In this document: positions 17,895-27,587 of the stretch, one piece after another
How positions within the stretch are numbered: the first letter of the stretch is position 1
How the letters are laid out: each line of letters begins with the position of its first letter
Source of the DNA: JAMZMI01 sp039944535
Lineage (GTDB): Bacteria; Bacteroidota; Bacteroidia; Cytophagales; Cyclobacteriaceae
Direction: 5' to 3'
Assembly (NCBI GenBank): GCA_039944535.1
Contig: JBDUYP010000001.1
Span: 496,001 to 560,000, forward strand
DNA length: 64,000 nucleotides
The notes under the pieces: model-generated
Database searches by the model: none
Told to the model about the DNA's origin: nothing
The model's input: only the letters and a program-made list of their open reading frames with translations
Made by a program: the position numbers and the translations under genes

Positions 17895-18587
17895 ATGGGT
17901 ATAAACAGTAGTTATCGAATATTGATCGTAGATGATGAGCTTGCGATTGCCGAGATGTGTGAAAGCATATTGATAGATTTGGGCTATGAGGTGATCGGAA
18001 TAGCGAATACTTATGAAGAAGGCATTGAGAAAATAGCGTTAGAAAAACCGGATCTTGTGATTCTGGATATTGATCTGAACCAGGAAAAAAATGGAATAGA
18101 TCTGGCAGTATATATCAAAGAAAAGTTAAGAGTCCCATTTCTCTATGTCAGCTCTTATGCAGACATAAGTACGGTATCCAAAGCGGCCAAAACTGCGCCG
18201 GAGGCATACCTCATCAAACCCTTTACCAATGAAGACTTATTTACGACGATAGAGATAATTCGTGCCAAGAAAGAGGTAGATCAAACCATCCACCTGAACA
18301 CCGGGACATCCCAACTGAAAGTCCCTGCAAATGATGTCTCGCTGGTGAAGTCAGACAATATATACATCGAAGTTCATGTGGATCAGAAAAAGCATATCGT
18401 CAGAAGTTCGCTGGAAAATTTTCTAAACGAAAATCCCAACCCCAACTTCGTAAGGATTCACCGCTCTTATATCGTTAATCTGCTGAAGGTAAATTCTTTT
18501 AGCAGACAGCATGTGATTGTGGGGGATATCAAGTGTCCCATTTCCAGATCTTACAAGCAAGCGTTGTTTCAGCGATTTAGTTCATAA
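17895..18587 (+). CDS. LytTR-family response regulator
   Basis: 230 residues. Residues 8-125 are a receiver domain with the acidic pair Asp13/Asp14, phospho-acceptor Asp58 in VILDIDL and the conserved Lys in AYLIKPF. Residues about 135-230 are a LytTR DNA-binding domain (SDNIYIEVHVD, VRIHRSYIVNL). It should act as a phosphorylation-dependent transcription factor. Its stop lies 2 nt from the stop of the convergent propeller histidine kinase, but LytTR regulators usually work with LytS-type kinases such as those at 57737 and 59667, so the partner is unclear. Start chosen at ATG 17895, just upstream of the receiver domain. Confidence 0.85.
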   Translation: MGINSSYRILIVDDELAIAEMCESILIDLGYEVIGIANTYEEGIEKIALEKPDLVILDIDLNQEKNGIDLAVYIKEKLRVPFLYVSSYADISTVSKAAKTAPEAYLIKPFTNEDLFTTIEIIRAKKEVDQTIHLNTGTSQLKVPANDVSLVKSDNIYIEVHVDQKKHIVRSSLENFLNENPNPNFVRIHRSYIVNLLKVNSFSRQHVIVGDIKCPISRSYKQALFQRFSS

Positions 18588-18589
18588 GA

Positions 18590-21500
18590 TTAAGCCAGCG
18601 CCAGCTCAATCGTTATGCTCGTTCCTTTACCCGGACCGCTGGTGATCTTAATATCTCCCTGATTTAATAACACAAAGTCGTGTGCTAGCTTCAGACCCAA
18701 TCCGGTTCCTTTTTCACCTTTGGTTCCGATGGTTTGTTTCTTTTCTGTGATTTCAAAAATGGTCGCCAGCTTATCTTCAGGTATGCCAACTCCGGTATCA
18801 ACTACCCGGATAAACGCTTTCTGGTTTTCAGTATAGGTAGTCACCTTAATCTCGCCTCCTTCATGCGTGAATTTGATGGCATTGCCGAGTAGATTTCGAA
18901 TCACTATTTCCATACTACCTTTATCGATCTGCACCATTAGGTCCTCAGGCAGCTTGTTTTCGAAGCTGAGGGCTATTTGCTTATCCAGGGCTTGAGGTTC
19001 ATAGAGACCCACGATATTTTCTACCACTTCATCCAGGTATTCTGGTTGCAAGACAATTTTCTTCCGGTTAGAATCAATCAATCCCCAGTCCAGAACGTTA
19101 TCGAGAAGCTCTACGAAGTTTTGGTACAGTCCATCAAACTCAGCAAACATTTTCTTCATTTCGCTATCACTGCTGTCGAGTTTCCGCTTTACTTTAAAGA
19201 CAACTGCAAACAATTTAGTTAGGGGAGATCTCAAATCGTGACCCACTACCGAATAGAACTTGCTCTTCAAGTCATTGAGCTTTTTCAGTTCAAACGCCTG
19301 AATCTGTATTTCTTCCTTTTGCTCCTTGAGGAGGTCATTGGACTTCTTCAAGTCTGCAGTACGACTTGCTACCGTTGCTTCCAGCACATTTTTCTGACGC
19401 ATTAGGTTCTGGGTACGCCAGTAGGTATAGCTGTACCCGATTAAAACGAGAGCAACGAAATAGGAAAGGTAAGCCCACCAGGTTTGGTGCCAGGGTGGGA
19501 GTATGGTGAAACTGAAATTCGCTTCTTCACTCCAGTTGGCACTTTTCCCTCTAGAACGGACTTTGAAGGTGTATTCGCCAGGAGGAATGTTTCGATAGTC
19601 CACTTTTGTGTCTTCTGTGGGAGCACTCCAGTTTGTATTCAGTCCTTCTAATATGAAGCTGTAGCGTAGGTCATGCGGTGCTTGCCAGTCGATGGCTATG
19701 TAGGCAATGGTCAGGTGATTCTTGTCGTGGGCTAGTTGTAAGTTGACTGGGTATTTGTGAAAGGGTTTGATTGAATCAAATTTTATACCCTTTGTTTTTT
19801 TTCTTTCCAGCTTCTGATAGTCTATCATCTCTCCATTGATGTCCACCTGAAGAATTTGTGTTTCGGGTGTTGATTGCGGGATTTGATGTTTATCTAAGTC
19901 CAGCATCGTAAGACTTTTTCCACTACCCATCCATAGTTGATTTCTGCTATCTATGAAAATGCTATTCGAGTAAAAGTCATTTCCTTTTAATCCATCTCCC
20001 TGATCATAGGAAATGATTCTGTAGGAGTTGTCCCCAATTTCAGTTGGTACAAACATGTTTAATCCGCGCTCAGTTGTAACCCAGATGTGATGATGATTAT
20101 CCTCCAATAATGCCCATGTGATATTAAATGAAAGCCCTTCTCTTTCTGTATAATGTACAAACTTATCACCATCAAACATGAACACACCACTGGACCTGGA
20201 TCCCAGCCAGATATTGCCTTTGTGATCTTCAATCATGCAGTCGATGTTGTCTAAACCAAAGCCGTTTGTTTGGGAATAATTGGTGAAAGTATGACCGTCA
20301 TAGCGGCTTATTCCATCATCTGTGCCAAACCACAGATTTCCCTGACTGTCGTTGAGGATAGTGTTGACAGCATTACTAACAAGTCCCTCTTTTCGGGTAA
20401 AGTGGGTGAAGCTTTTGCCATCGTACCTGATCACTCCGGATTGCTCTGGCACAAACCAAATGTTGCCATCGGTATCCTCAGCAATGTATTGAATATTACT
20501 AGCTCCGAATATTTTGGAATAATTGATAAAATTCTTGCCGTCAAATTGGCTAACACCATTGTAGTGGGTGCCAATCCAAATATTTCCTTTTGAATCCTCT
20601 AGCAAATAAGCAATGGAGTTGCCAACCAGTCCATCTGCGATGGTATAATTGATGAAATAGGCTCCATCATATTTGTCAATTCCACCTCCATCTGTCCCAA
20701 TCCATAAACTACCCTCTGTATCTTCCTTTATATTATATATATAACTATTAGATAGACCTTCAGTTTCACTGTAGTGAACAAAGCTATTGGGTGATAATCT
20801 GCTCACACCTCCCCCATTCGTAACAAGCCAAAGGTTGCCGCTGCTATCAAAGCAGGAACCAAATACATCTTCATATTGACCTTCTCGTTCTGCAAAGTGA
20901 GTAAAACTTGTTCCGTCAAATAGGTTTGTTCCACCTCCGTCGGTGCTGAACCATAAATTGCCGTTTTTATCCTTTTGGATGGAGCGCACTACATTATGGC
21001 TTAAACCTTCATCAGTGGTATAATGTATAAATGTTTCACCATTGAATTTGTTTACCCCGCCACCTTCTGTACCAAACCAGAGATGACCGCTCTCGTCCTC
21101 CAAAATGGAAATAACTGAGTTGTTGCTTAATCCATTTTCAGTGGTGTACCGAACAAATTCACTGCCATCAAACTGTATAACTCCTTCATCTGTACCTAGC
21201 CACAAAACACCATGGCTGTCTTGAGCAATCGCATTGATAGGGCCGGGCATCAGGCCTTCATTTGTTGTGTAATGAGTGAAATAATGGCCGTCATACTTGG
21301 TCAAACCGCCACCAGAACCGATCCAAATATTTCCTTTTGAATCTTCCTTTAAGGATAATATCTCATCATGGAGCAATCCCAAATTTTCGCTGTATTGAGT
21401 AAACGTGAGACCATCATACTTTATCAGGCCATTACTTAATGTGCCAAACCACAAGTTGCCTGCTCGATCCTCAAGCATAGCCCAAACGTATCCTAACCCC

Positions 21501-22132
21501 CCGAAACTAAAGTGTGTAAAATTGACTCCATCATACTTGCTAAAACCTAGTCCATGGCCAAACCATATGCTACCAAACCGATCTTCTAACACGGAAAAAG
21601 CATAAGAGGAAGCAAGGCCCTGATCTACGTCAAGGTACTGGATGTCATAAATAGCCATATCCCTAAACCTGGGTTTCAGCGCAGGTGTCATTTTCATTAG
21701 ACCTATATCCAGGATTTCACCCTTCACCTTTGTCGGAATGCCAGTCTTAACTGTATCACCAGCATTATTAATGATCAAGTTGGGGACCTGTCCATTTTGG
21801 ACGGGAGAAAATTGGGATTTAATTAGCTTTTCCTTGTTTACGATAATCTCTACAAGGTTATCGGGAGCCTTGTGCACATTGGGGTGGGCATTGATTCTTG
21901 TATTCTTTTTGCTTTTGACGGGGTGTGTGTCGGGTTGGACCCTGTCCGTTGGTAGAGGCACTTGTGCAATGCTGTCAGTCTTAGGTGCAATCGAAAATGA
22001 TTTGGGAAGAGGGCGTTCCATTTCCTCGAAGGGAAAATCGATTTGCTTCTTCTGATTACAAGAAGTGACTGCTATAATTGCCAGAATAGCATGCTTGAGG
22101 AGATATGTTTTCCTCTTATTATTTGAAATCAA
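18590..22132 (-). CDS. Two-component propeller sensor histidine kinase
   Basis: 1180 residues. The leader ends in a lipobox-like IAVTSC at Cys25. Residues about 165-740 hold some fourteen Reg_prop units with the repeating LEDxxGNLWFGT...KYDG pattern, forming two periplasmic beta-propellers. Then a Y_Y_Y domain (about 770-850), one membrane helix (about 880-900), a coiled coil, a HisKA domain with the phospho-acceptor His in VVGHDLRSPL, and a HATPase_c domain (NAIKFTH, DTGVGIP, GTGLGLKLA) to the end. Unlike hybrid sensors of this architecture it has no receiver or AraC domain, so it must pass phosphate to a separate regulator. Such sensors in Bacteroidota typically monitor extracellular substrates. 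Convergent with the LytTR regulator. Confidence 0.88.
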   Translation of the reverse strand: MISNNKRKTYLLKHAILAIIAVTSCNQKKQIDFPFEEMERPLPKSFSIAPKTDSIAQVPLPTDRVQPDTHPVKSKKNTRINAHPNVHKAPDNLVEIIVNKEKLIKSQFSPVQNGQVPNLIINNAGDTVKTGIPTKVKGEILDIGLMKMTPALKPRFRDMAIYDIQYLDVDQGLASSYAFSVLEDRFGSIWFGHGLGFSKYDGVNFTHFSFGGLGYVWAMLEDRAGNLWFGTLSNGLIKYDGLTFTQYSENLGLLHDEILSLKEDSKGNIWIGSGGGLTKYDGHYFTHYTTNEGLMPGPINAIAQDSHGVLWLGTDEGVIQFDGSEFVRYTTENGLSNNSVISILEDESGHLWFGTEGGGVNKFNGETFIHYTTDEGLSHNVVRSIQKDKNGNLWFSTDGGGTNLFDGTSFTHFAEREGQYEDVFGSCFDSSGNLWLVTNGGGVSRLSPNSFVHYSETEGLSNSYIYNIKEDTEGSLWIGTDGGGIDKYDGAYFINYTIADGLVGNSIAYLLEDSKGNIWIGTHYNGVSQFDGKNFINYSKIFGASNIQYIAEDTDGNIWFVPEQSGVIRYDGKSFTHFTRKEGLVSNAVNTILNDSQGNLWFGTDDGISRYDGHTFTNYSQTNGFGLDNIDCMIEDHKGNIWLGSRSSGVFMFDGDKFVHYTEREGLSFNITWALLEDNHHHIWVTTERGLNMFVPTEIGDNSYRIISYDQGDGLKGNDFYSNSIFIDSRNQLWMGSGKSLTMLDLDKHQIPQSTPETQILQVDINGEMIDYQKLERKKTKGIKFDSIKPFHKYPVNLQLAHDKNHLTIAYIAIDWQAPHDLRYSFILEGLNTNWSAPTEDTKVDYRNIPPGEYTFKVRSRGKSANWSEEANFSFTILPPWHQTWWAYLSYFVALVLIGYSYTYWRTQNLMRQKNVLEATVASRTADLKKSNDLLKEQKEEIQIQAFELKKLNDLKSKFYSVVGHDLRSPLTKLFAVVFKVKRKLDSSDSEMKKMFAEFDGLYQNFVELLDNVLDWGLIDSNRKKIVLQPEYLDEVVENIVGLYEPQALDKQIALSFENKLPEDLMVQIDKGSMEIVIRNLLGNAIKFTHEGGEIKVTTYTENQKAFIRVVDTGVGIPEDKLATIFEITEKKQTIGTKGEKGTGLGLKLAHDFVLLNQGDIKITSGPGKGTSITIELALA

Positions 22133-22358
22133 AATCTACCTTTATATCCAAGAAACAAATATTAGCCATTTATCCCAGACTTCTCAAGATCTGAGCATTG
22201 ATAGGCACATTTTATTAAAAGCAGCTATTGTCTCATGGGCTGCATGGTCAATACTTTTTCGACTTCAAGGGTTTTGGGCTGGTGGCGAAAGCGCAGTTGC
22301 TAATAGAACACCCGAACCAAAAAGAACTTGATCGAACGTCTTTCAAAAACCAATAACC
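22133..22358. other. Intergenic, nothing recognised
   Basis: AT-rich stretch between the kinase start and the TRAP gene stop. It should carry the kinase promoter, but I see no clear box or hairpin. An open frame on the plus strand has no coding signature. Confidence 0.4.
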
Positions 22359-23477
22359 TTAACCTATTTCTTCATAATAGATCCTTTCACTGATCTGAGC
22401 CCAGTCTTTGATCGACTTTCGGAAATTTTTGTAGTGTTCGTAAATCTTCCTGCTCTGAGGGTCTGCTGCCGTTAGCTCGTTGATCGTTTCTGTGGTTGCG
22501 TGCTTCAGACCTTCCAGTACGTCTTTCGGGAAAGCCTTGATCTGAACCTGATTTTCATTGACAATCTTTTGAAGATACTCGCCATTTTTTGCGTCAAACT
22601 CAGCCATCATCCAGCGGTTAAGGCGATAGCAAGCCGTGCGGATGATATCTTGAAGATCAGATGGGAGTTCCAGAAACTTGGTTTTGTTCACAACCATCTC
22701 CAGTACAGGACCGGGCTCATGCCACCCGGGGTAGTAGTAGTATTTGGCCACCTGATGAAACCCCATGATGTAGTCATGATACGGGCCGATCCACTCAGTG
22801 GCATCTATCACGCCGCGTTCCAGATTGGTGTATATCTCCCCACCTGAAACTGTCACGGGAGATCCTCCCACTTTGGCCACTACTTTGCCGCCCAGCCCCG
22901 GGATCCTCATTTTCAGCCCCCTCATATCTTCCAGCGAATTGATTTCTTTGTTGAACCAGCCGCCCATCTGCACACCCGTATTTCCGCATGGGAAGGGCTG
23001 TAGGTCAAAGGGCGCATAAAGCTCCTCCCATAGCTGCTGTCCTCCACCCGAAATAATCCATGAACCCATCTGCTGTGCGTTCATCCCAAATGGCACAGCA
23101 CAGAAAAACGGCGAAGCAGGAATTTTTCCGGCCCAGTAGTATGCCGCGCCATGGTTCATCTCTACAGCACCATTGCTCACGGCATCAAAACCTTCCAGCG
23201 CGGGGATCAACTCACCACCACCAAACACTGTGATATCCATGCGTCCTCCGGACATTTCCTTCACCCACTTCGCGAGAAGCTTACACCCGGCACCTACCAC
23301 CGGGAAATTTGGTGGCCATGTGGTGGTCATTTTCCAGCGGTAAGATTTGTTAAAGTTGACATTTGAGCCCACGGCTTCTTTTGGCTTTTCTTCGGCACAA
23401 GAAACACCCAGAGTGGCCGCTGCTGCTACGCCAGCGGTGCGCTTTAGAAATTTTCGCCTTTGGTTTTTTTCATTCAT
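22359..23477 (-). CDS. TRAP transporter substrate-binding protein (DctP family)
   Basis: 372 residues with a twin-arginine leader (RRKFLKRTAGVAAAATLG) running into a lipobox-like GVSC, so exported folded and probably lipid-anchored. The body has the DctP pattern: WPPNFPVVGAGCKLLAKWV, the GGELIPALEGFDAVSNGAVEM segment, GLKMRIPGLGGKV with the ligand-binding Arg, and the NLERGVIDATEW motif. Relatives bind organic acids (2-oxoacids, sialic acid and others) for TRAP permeases. No DctQ/DctM permease gene is adjacent, so either it works with a distant permease or has been repurposed. Substrate not predictable. Confidence 0.85.
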   Translation of the reverse strand: MNEKNQRRKFLKRTAGVAAAATLGVSCAEEKPKEAVGSNVNFNKSYRWKMTTTWPPNFPVVGAGCKLLAKWVKEMSGGRMDITVFGGGELIPALEGFDAVSNGAVEMNHGAAYYWAGKIPASPFFCAVPFGMNAQQMGSWIISGGGQQLWEELYAPFDLQPFPCGNTGVQMGGWFNKEINSLEDMRGLKMRIPGLGGKVVAKVGGSPVTVSGGEIYTNLERGVIDATEWIGPYHDYIMGFHQVAKYYYYPGWHEPGPVLEMVVNKTKFLELPSDLQDIIRTACYRLNRWMMAEFDAKNGEYLQKIVNENQVQIKAFPKDVLEGLKHATTETINELTAADPQSRKIYEHYKNFRKSIKDWAQISERIYYEEIG

Positions 23478-23559
23478 TTTAGGTGGGGTTGTATCCAGCC
23501 GAAAGTTATAGAAACAAGATAGAATGGAAAACCGATTGCTAATTCCCTATATTCGTTTT

Positions 23560-24654
23560 ATGCATCTTCGAGTCGTCATAGCCATAGCTGGCCTCATCCT
23601 GGGTCTGCAACTAATCGCGCAGAGTCCGGCAGCAACTCAGGCAAGAAGCGAGGCACTGATTGCCGCCGCAGAGGCTCTGGTCAATGAGGATATGATTCGC
23701 CTAGGGGAGGTTTTGGAGCAATGGAAAAGCCAATCTCCGGAAAACGAAGAACTACTCCGAATGGAGTTATTACTGGATATTTACAACGGGTCGTTTTCAG
23801 AGCGAAACTATGATTCGGACATTATCGGTTATTTACTGGCTTTCGAAAAACAGGAATCTCAGTCGCTTGTTCCCTATTATCATGTACTGAGTTATCATAA
23901 GCATGATGAGGAAACGGAACGTTTCGATCAGGCTACTGCCGAAGCTTTTCGAATGCTGGCTACAGGGAAATTGGGAGGGCTCGAAAAAGCCCTGGCAGAA
24001 CATTACGCGGGCACCAGTATTTGGCCAAAATTGGAAAATCAAGAGCTGTCCGATTTTCAACTGCAGACTTATTACAATGAAGTGGTCCGTGCTAAGAAAT
24101 ACAAAGACGATGCGGTGACTGTTCAGGCGGGGGTGAATTTCTCCCTCAATAGAGAAAAAGTCAATATTGGGCCAGAGCTAGGGCTTGGGTATGCGTGGAT
24201 AACCAATAAATATTTGGTGAAAGCAACCTTCGGCTCTCGGCTTATTTCTGACCCGCAGATGGAGTTTGAGGTCCATGGAAATGATGTGGAGGTGAAAGAC
24301 GTAAGGTTTCTTTTTGCAGATCTCGAATTTGGCAAACGCCTCGCCAGCTTAGGTTTTGCCGAGTTGTTTCTTTCAGGTACGCTTTCATTTAGAACCCAGA
24401 TGCTCAATTATATATCCTACTATACTTCCTCGAATGAACCTGTTTACGGTGATGAGATGCAAGGCAATGGATATTTTGCTCCTGGTGTGGCACTAATGAA
24501 GAGCTGGAAAGGCTCTTTTCTCATGCTTGAAACAAAATATTATACTTCAATCAATAAGAACCTGGCCAATAGCCTTTCAGCTGATCAGGCTGTAATATCT
24601 CTGTCTTATGGTCTTCGCTTGCGCGAAAGTGCCGGCCACTCTCAATTCAAATAA
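23560..24654 (+). CDS. Predicted outer-membrane protein, unknown function
   Basis: 364 residues from the ATG at 23560 (MHLRVVIAIAGLILGLQLIAQ, a convincing signal peptide); an earlier ATG at 23524 would add 12 residues. Residues about 20-190 are helical and Glu-rich, perhaps TPR-like, while about 195-355 alternate strand and turn with Gly and aromatic residues (GPELGLGYAWITNKYLVKA) as in a beta-barrel. The combination suggests a periplasmic helical domain joined to a small barrel. Divergent from the TRAP gene, 46-82 nt apart. No family recognised. Confidence 0.6.
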   Translation: MHLRVVIAIAGLILGLQLIAQSPAATQARSEALIAAAEALVNEDMIRLGEVLEQWKSQSPENEELLRMELLLDIYNGSFSERNYDSDIIGYLLAFEKQESQSLVPYYHVLSYHKHDEETERFDQATAEAFRMLATGKLGGLEKALAEHYAGTSIWPKLENQELSDFQLQTYYNEVVRAKKYKDDAVTVQAGVNFSLNREKVNIGPELGLGYAWITNKYLVKATFGSRLISDPQMEFEVHGNDVEVKDVRFLFADLEFGKRLASLGFAELFLSGTLSFRTQMLNYISYYTSSNEPVYGDEMQGNGYFAPGVALMKSWKGSFLMLETKYYTSINKNLANSLSADQAVISLSYGLRLRESAGHSQFK

Positions 24655-24718
24655 ATCCTGTCGATCTGGCGTGGTTTTAAGATTTTTTGTTCGTTTTTCT
24701 GACATTTTGACTTGAAAT

Positions 24719-24761
24719 AATCCTAAAAATGCGCTGGCTTGGGATTTGATATCTTAGGATT
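24719..24761. promoter_or_regulatory. Inverted repeat upstream of clpB
   Basis: AATCCTAA at 24719-24726 and TTAGGATT at 24754-24761 are exact complements, 27 bases apart, ending 21 nt before the clpB start. It is not CIRCE. Possible operator or leader stem for heat-shock control. Confidence 0.3.
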
Positions 24762-24782
24762 GTACAAGAAAGAGAACACAAG

Positions 24783-27398
24783 ATGAACTTTAACAACTAT
24801 ACCATAAAATCGCAGGAAGCACTTCAGAAGGCAACTGAAATAGCCTCCGCAAGTGGACAGCAAGTTATTGAAACCGGGCATCTCATGAAGGCCATCCTTC
24901 AGTCAGATGAAAACCTGATTTCGTTCCTTTTGAAAAAGCTGGGAACTTCCAAAGCATTGCTGGACAGCAAGCTCGATGAGTTGATCGGGTCTTACCCAAA
25001 AGTTTCGGGTGGCCAACCATATTTATCTAATCAGGCCCATGCCGCCTTGCAAAATGCAGAAAAATATCTCAAAGATTTCGGCGATGAGTTTGTCGCGGTA
25101 GAGCACATTATTCTGGGGGTTTTATCCGCCGGAGACAAGACTGCTCAGGTGTTGAAAGATGTGGGCTTTGAAGAAAAAGGGTTGATTGCTTCTATCAAGG
25201 AACTGAGAGGAGGAAGTAAGGTGACGGATCAAAATGCTGAGTCGAAATACAGGTCGCTGGAGCGATATTCTAAGAACCTTAACGAGATGGCCAAAAACGG
25301 TAAAATTGATCCCGTAATTGGACGTGATGAGGAGATCAGGCGTGTGTTGCAGATCCTAGCCAGAAGGACTAAAAATAACCCTATTTTATTGGGAGAGCCG
25401 GGTGTTGGTAAGACGGCCATCGTGGAAGGTATGGCGCAGCGTATAGTGGATGGTGATGTGCCCGAAAACCTGAAATCAAAAATCATCATTTCCCTTGATA
25501 TGGGACTGTTGGTGGCAGGGGCCAAATACAAAGGTGAATTTGAGGAACGACTAAAATCTGTCATCAAAGAGGTGACCGATAGTGATGGGGAGATCATTCT
25601 TTTCATTGACGAGATTCATACGCTCATTGGAGCAGGTGGTGGCGGAGAGGGTGCCATGGATGCAGCCAACTTGCTCAAGCCTGCCCTGGCCCGTGGGGAG
25701 CTTCATGCCATCGGCGCGACTACCTTGAAGGAATATCAGAAGTACGTGGAAAAAGACAAGGCGCTGGAGCGACGTTTTCAGACTGTGCTGGTAGATGAAC
25801 CGTCTGTGGTAGATGCTATTTCGATCCTTCGTGGAATCAAGGATAAGTATGAAGTACACCACGGCGTGCGTGTCAAAGATGATGCAGTCATCGCGGCGGT
25901 AGAGCTTTCCAATCGGTATATCTCTGATCGTTTTTTGCCTGATAAGGCCATAGACCTGATGGACGAGGCAGCTTCTAAGCTTAGGATTGAAATCGATTCT
26001 TTGCCTGAGGAACTGGATGAGTTGAATAGAAAAATCATGCAGCTGGAGATTGAGCGAGAAGCCATCAGAAGGGAAAAGGACAAAGCCAAGGAATCTGAGT
26101 TGAGTCGCGAGATAGCAGACCTGACTGGCAAAAGAAACGAGCTGAAAGCCAAGTGGGAAAATGAGAAAGGTGTGATTCAGGGCTTGCGGTCAGAGAAGGA
26201 AAATATAGAAAAATACAAGACAGAGGCCGAGCAGGCGGAGAGGAGTGGCGATTTCGGCCGGGTGGCCGAAATCCGCTACGGTAAAATCGTGGAGGCTGAG
26301 AAAAAGCTGGAAGACTACACCAAACAACTTGCAGACATGCAGGGTGAAAAGTCTTTACTCAAAGAGGAGGTTGATTCGGAAGATATAGCGGAGGTTGTGG
26401 CTAAGTGGACGGGAATCCCTGTCTCCAAAATGCTGCAAAGCGAACGTGAAAAATTACTTCATCTGGAAGATGAACTGGGTAGAAGAGTGGCCGGGCAGGC
26501 TGAGGCGATTGCGGCCGTTTCTGATGCGGTGAGAAGAAGCCGTGCCGGACTGCACGACCCAAACAGGCCAATTGGTTCTTTCATCTTTCTGGGTACTACC
26601 GGAGTGGGCAAAACTGAGCTTGCCAAAACCCTCGCGGAGTATCTTTTCAACGACGATACCGCAATGGTTCGCATTGATATGTCAGAGTATCAGGAGCGCC
26701 ATGCGGTGAGCAGACTGATCGGAGCGCCTCCGGGATATGTGGGTTATGATGAAGGTGGTCAGCTGACTGAAGCGGTGAGAAGAAAACCTTACAGCGTGAT
26801 ATTGCTCGACGAGATAGAGAAGGCTCACCCGGATGTGTTCAACATCCTGCTTCAGGTGCTGGATGATGGTAGATTGACGGATAACAAAGGCCGTGTGGCC
26901 AACTTCAAAAACACCATCATCATCATGACGACCAATATTGGTTCGGGCTTGATTCAGGATCGGTTCGAAAAACTCAACGAAGAGAATGCAGATGCACTTG
27001 TGGAGGAAACCAAGACTGAGGTGTTTGAATTGCTGAAAAAGTCGGTGAGGCCGGAGTTTCTCAACCGTGTGGACGAAACGATTATGTTCAGACCACTGAG
27101 CAAAAATGACCTCAGGAAAATTGTGAGTATCCAGTTCAAATTGATTCAAAAGCGATTAGAAGAAAACGGCATCAAGATCGAGGCGGATGACAAAGTTTTG
27201 GAACAACTGGGCAAAGCTGGTTTCGACCCGCAGTTTGGAGCCAGGCCACTGAAGCGATTGCTTCAAAGAGAAATCCTCAACGAATTATCTAAGGAGATTC
27301 TCAGTGGCAAGATCCAAAAAGACGCCATCATTGGTGTGACTTTGGGAGACGGCAACAAAATCGACTTCATCAATCTGGATGAAGTCAGTGTGGAGTAA
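24783..27398 (+). CDS. clpB: ATP-dependent disaggregase ClpB
   Basis: 871 residues, full length. Clp N-domain (1-150); AAA+ module 1 with Walker A GEPGVGKTA and Walker B LFIDEIHTL; a long Glu/Lys-rich coiled-coil middle domain (about 410-530), which marks ClpB rather than ClpA/C; AAA+ module 2 with GTTGVGKTE, the pore-loop segment GYVGYDEGG and the C-terminal FDPQFGARPLKR. Works with DnaK to pull apart aggregated proteins as a cytoplasmic hexamer. It is monocistronic: the inverted repeat lies before it and a strong terminator after it. Start ATG at 24783 fits the usual MNFNNYTIKSQEAL opening. Confidence 0.97.
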   Translation: MNFNNYTIKSQEALQKATEIASASGQQVIETGHLMKAILQSDENLISFLLKKLGTSKALLDSKLDELIGSYPKVSGGQPYLSNQAHAALQNAEKYLKDFGDEFVAVEHIILGVLSAGDKTAQVLKDVGFEEKGLIASIKELRGGSKVTDQNAESKYRSLERYSKNLNEMAKNGKIDPVIGRDEEIRRVLQILARRTKNNPILLGEPGVGKTAIVEGMAQRIVDGDVPENLKSKIIISLDMGLLVAGAKYKGEFEERLKSVIKEVTDSDGEIILFIDEIHTLIGAGGGGEGAMDAANLLKPALARGELHAIGATTLKEYQKYVEKDKALERRFQTVLVDEPSVVDAISILRGIKDKYEVHHGVRVKDDAVIAAVELSNRYISDRFLPDKAIDLMDEAASKLRIEIDSLPEELDELNRKIMQLEIEREAIRREKDKAKESELSREIADLTGKRNELKAKWENEKGVIQGLRSEKENIEKYKTEAEQAERSGDFGRVAEIRYGKIVEAEKKLEDYTKQLADMQGEKSLLKEEVDSEDIAEVVAKWTGIPVSKMLQSEREKLLHLEDELGRRVAGQAEAIAAVSDAVRRSRAGLHDPNRPIGSFIFLGTTGVGKTELAKTLAEYLFNDDTAMVRIDMSEYQERHAVSRLIGAPPGYVGYDEGGQLTEAVRRKPYSVILLDEIEKAHPDVFNILLQVLDDGRLTDNKGRVANFKNTIIIMTTNIGSGLIQDRFEKLNEENADALVEETKTEVFELLKKSVRPEFLNRVDETIMFRPLSKNDLRKIVSIQFKLIQKRLEENGIKIEADDKVLEQLGKAGFDPQFGARPLKRLLQREILNELSKEILSGKIQKDAIIGVTLGDGNKIDFINLDEVSVE

Positions 27399-27479
27399 AA
27401 GCCGATATTTGAATCATGTCAATCTGAGCTGAAAGTATTTATGCGATGAGTGACATTTGGCCAACAAACAAATTCACAA

Positions 27480-27506
27480 GGAGAAACCGCAGGTTTCTCC
27501 TTTTTT
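27480..27506 (+). terminator. Intrinsic terminator after clpB
   Basis: GGAGAAACC-GCA-GGTTTCTCC followed by T6; 81 nt past the clpB stop. Confidence 0.9.
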
Positions 27507-27587
27507 CGTTGTTACCACTCAAATAACATTTCTCACCGAATTGTCCATTCTTGCGTAGCTATTACGTCACTTAACAAAACTTAAACC

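Noticed and set aside
18590..18590. Functional pairing of the 17895 LytTR regulator with the adjacent propeller kinase
   Set aside because: The genes are convergent and of different subfamilies; adjacency alone does not support it.
24719..24761. CIRCE element
   Set aside because: The arms AATCCTAA/TTAGGATT do not match TTAGCACTC-N9-GAGTGCTAA and the spacing is three times too long.
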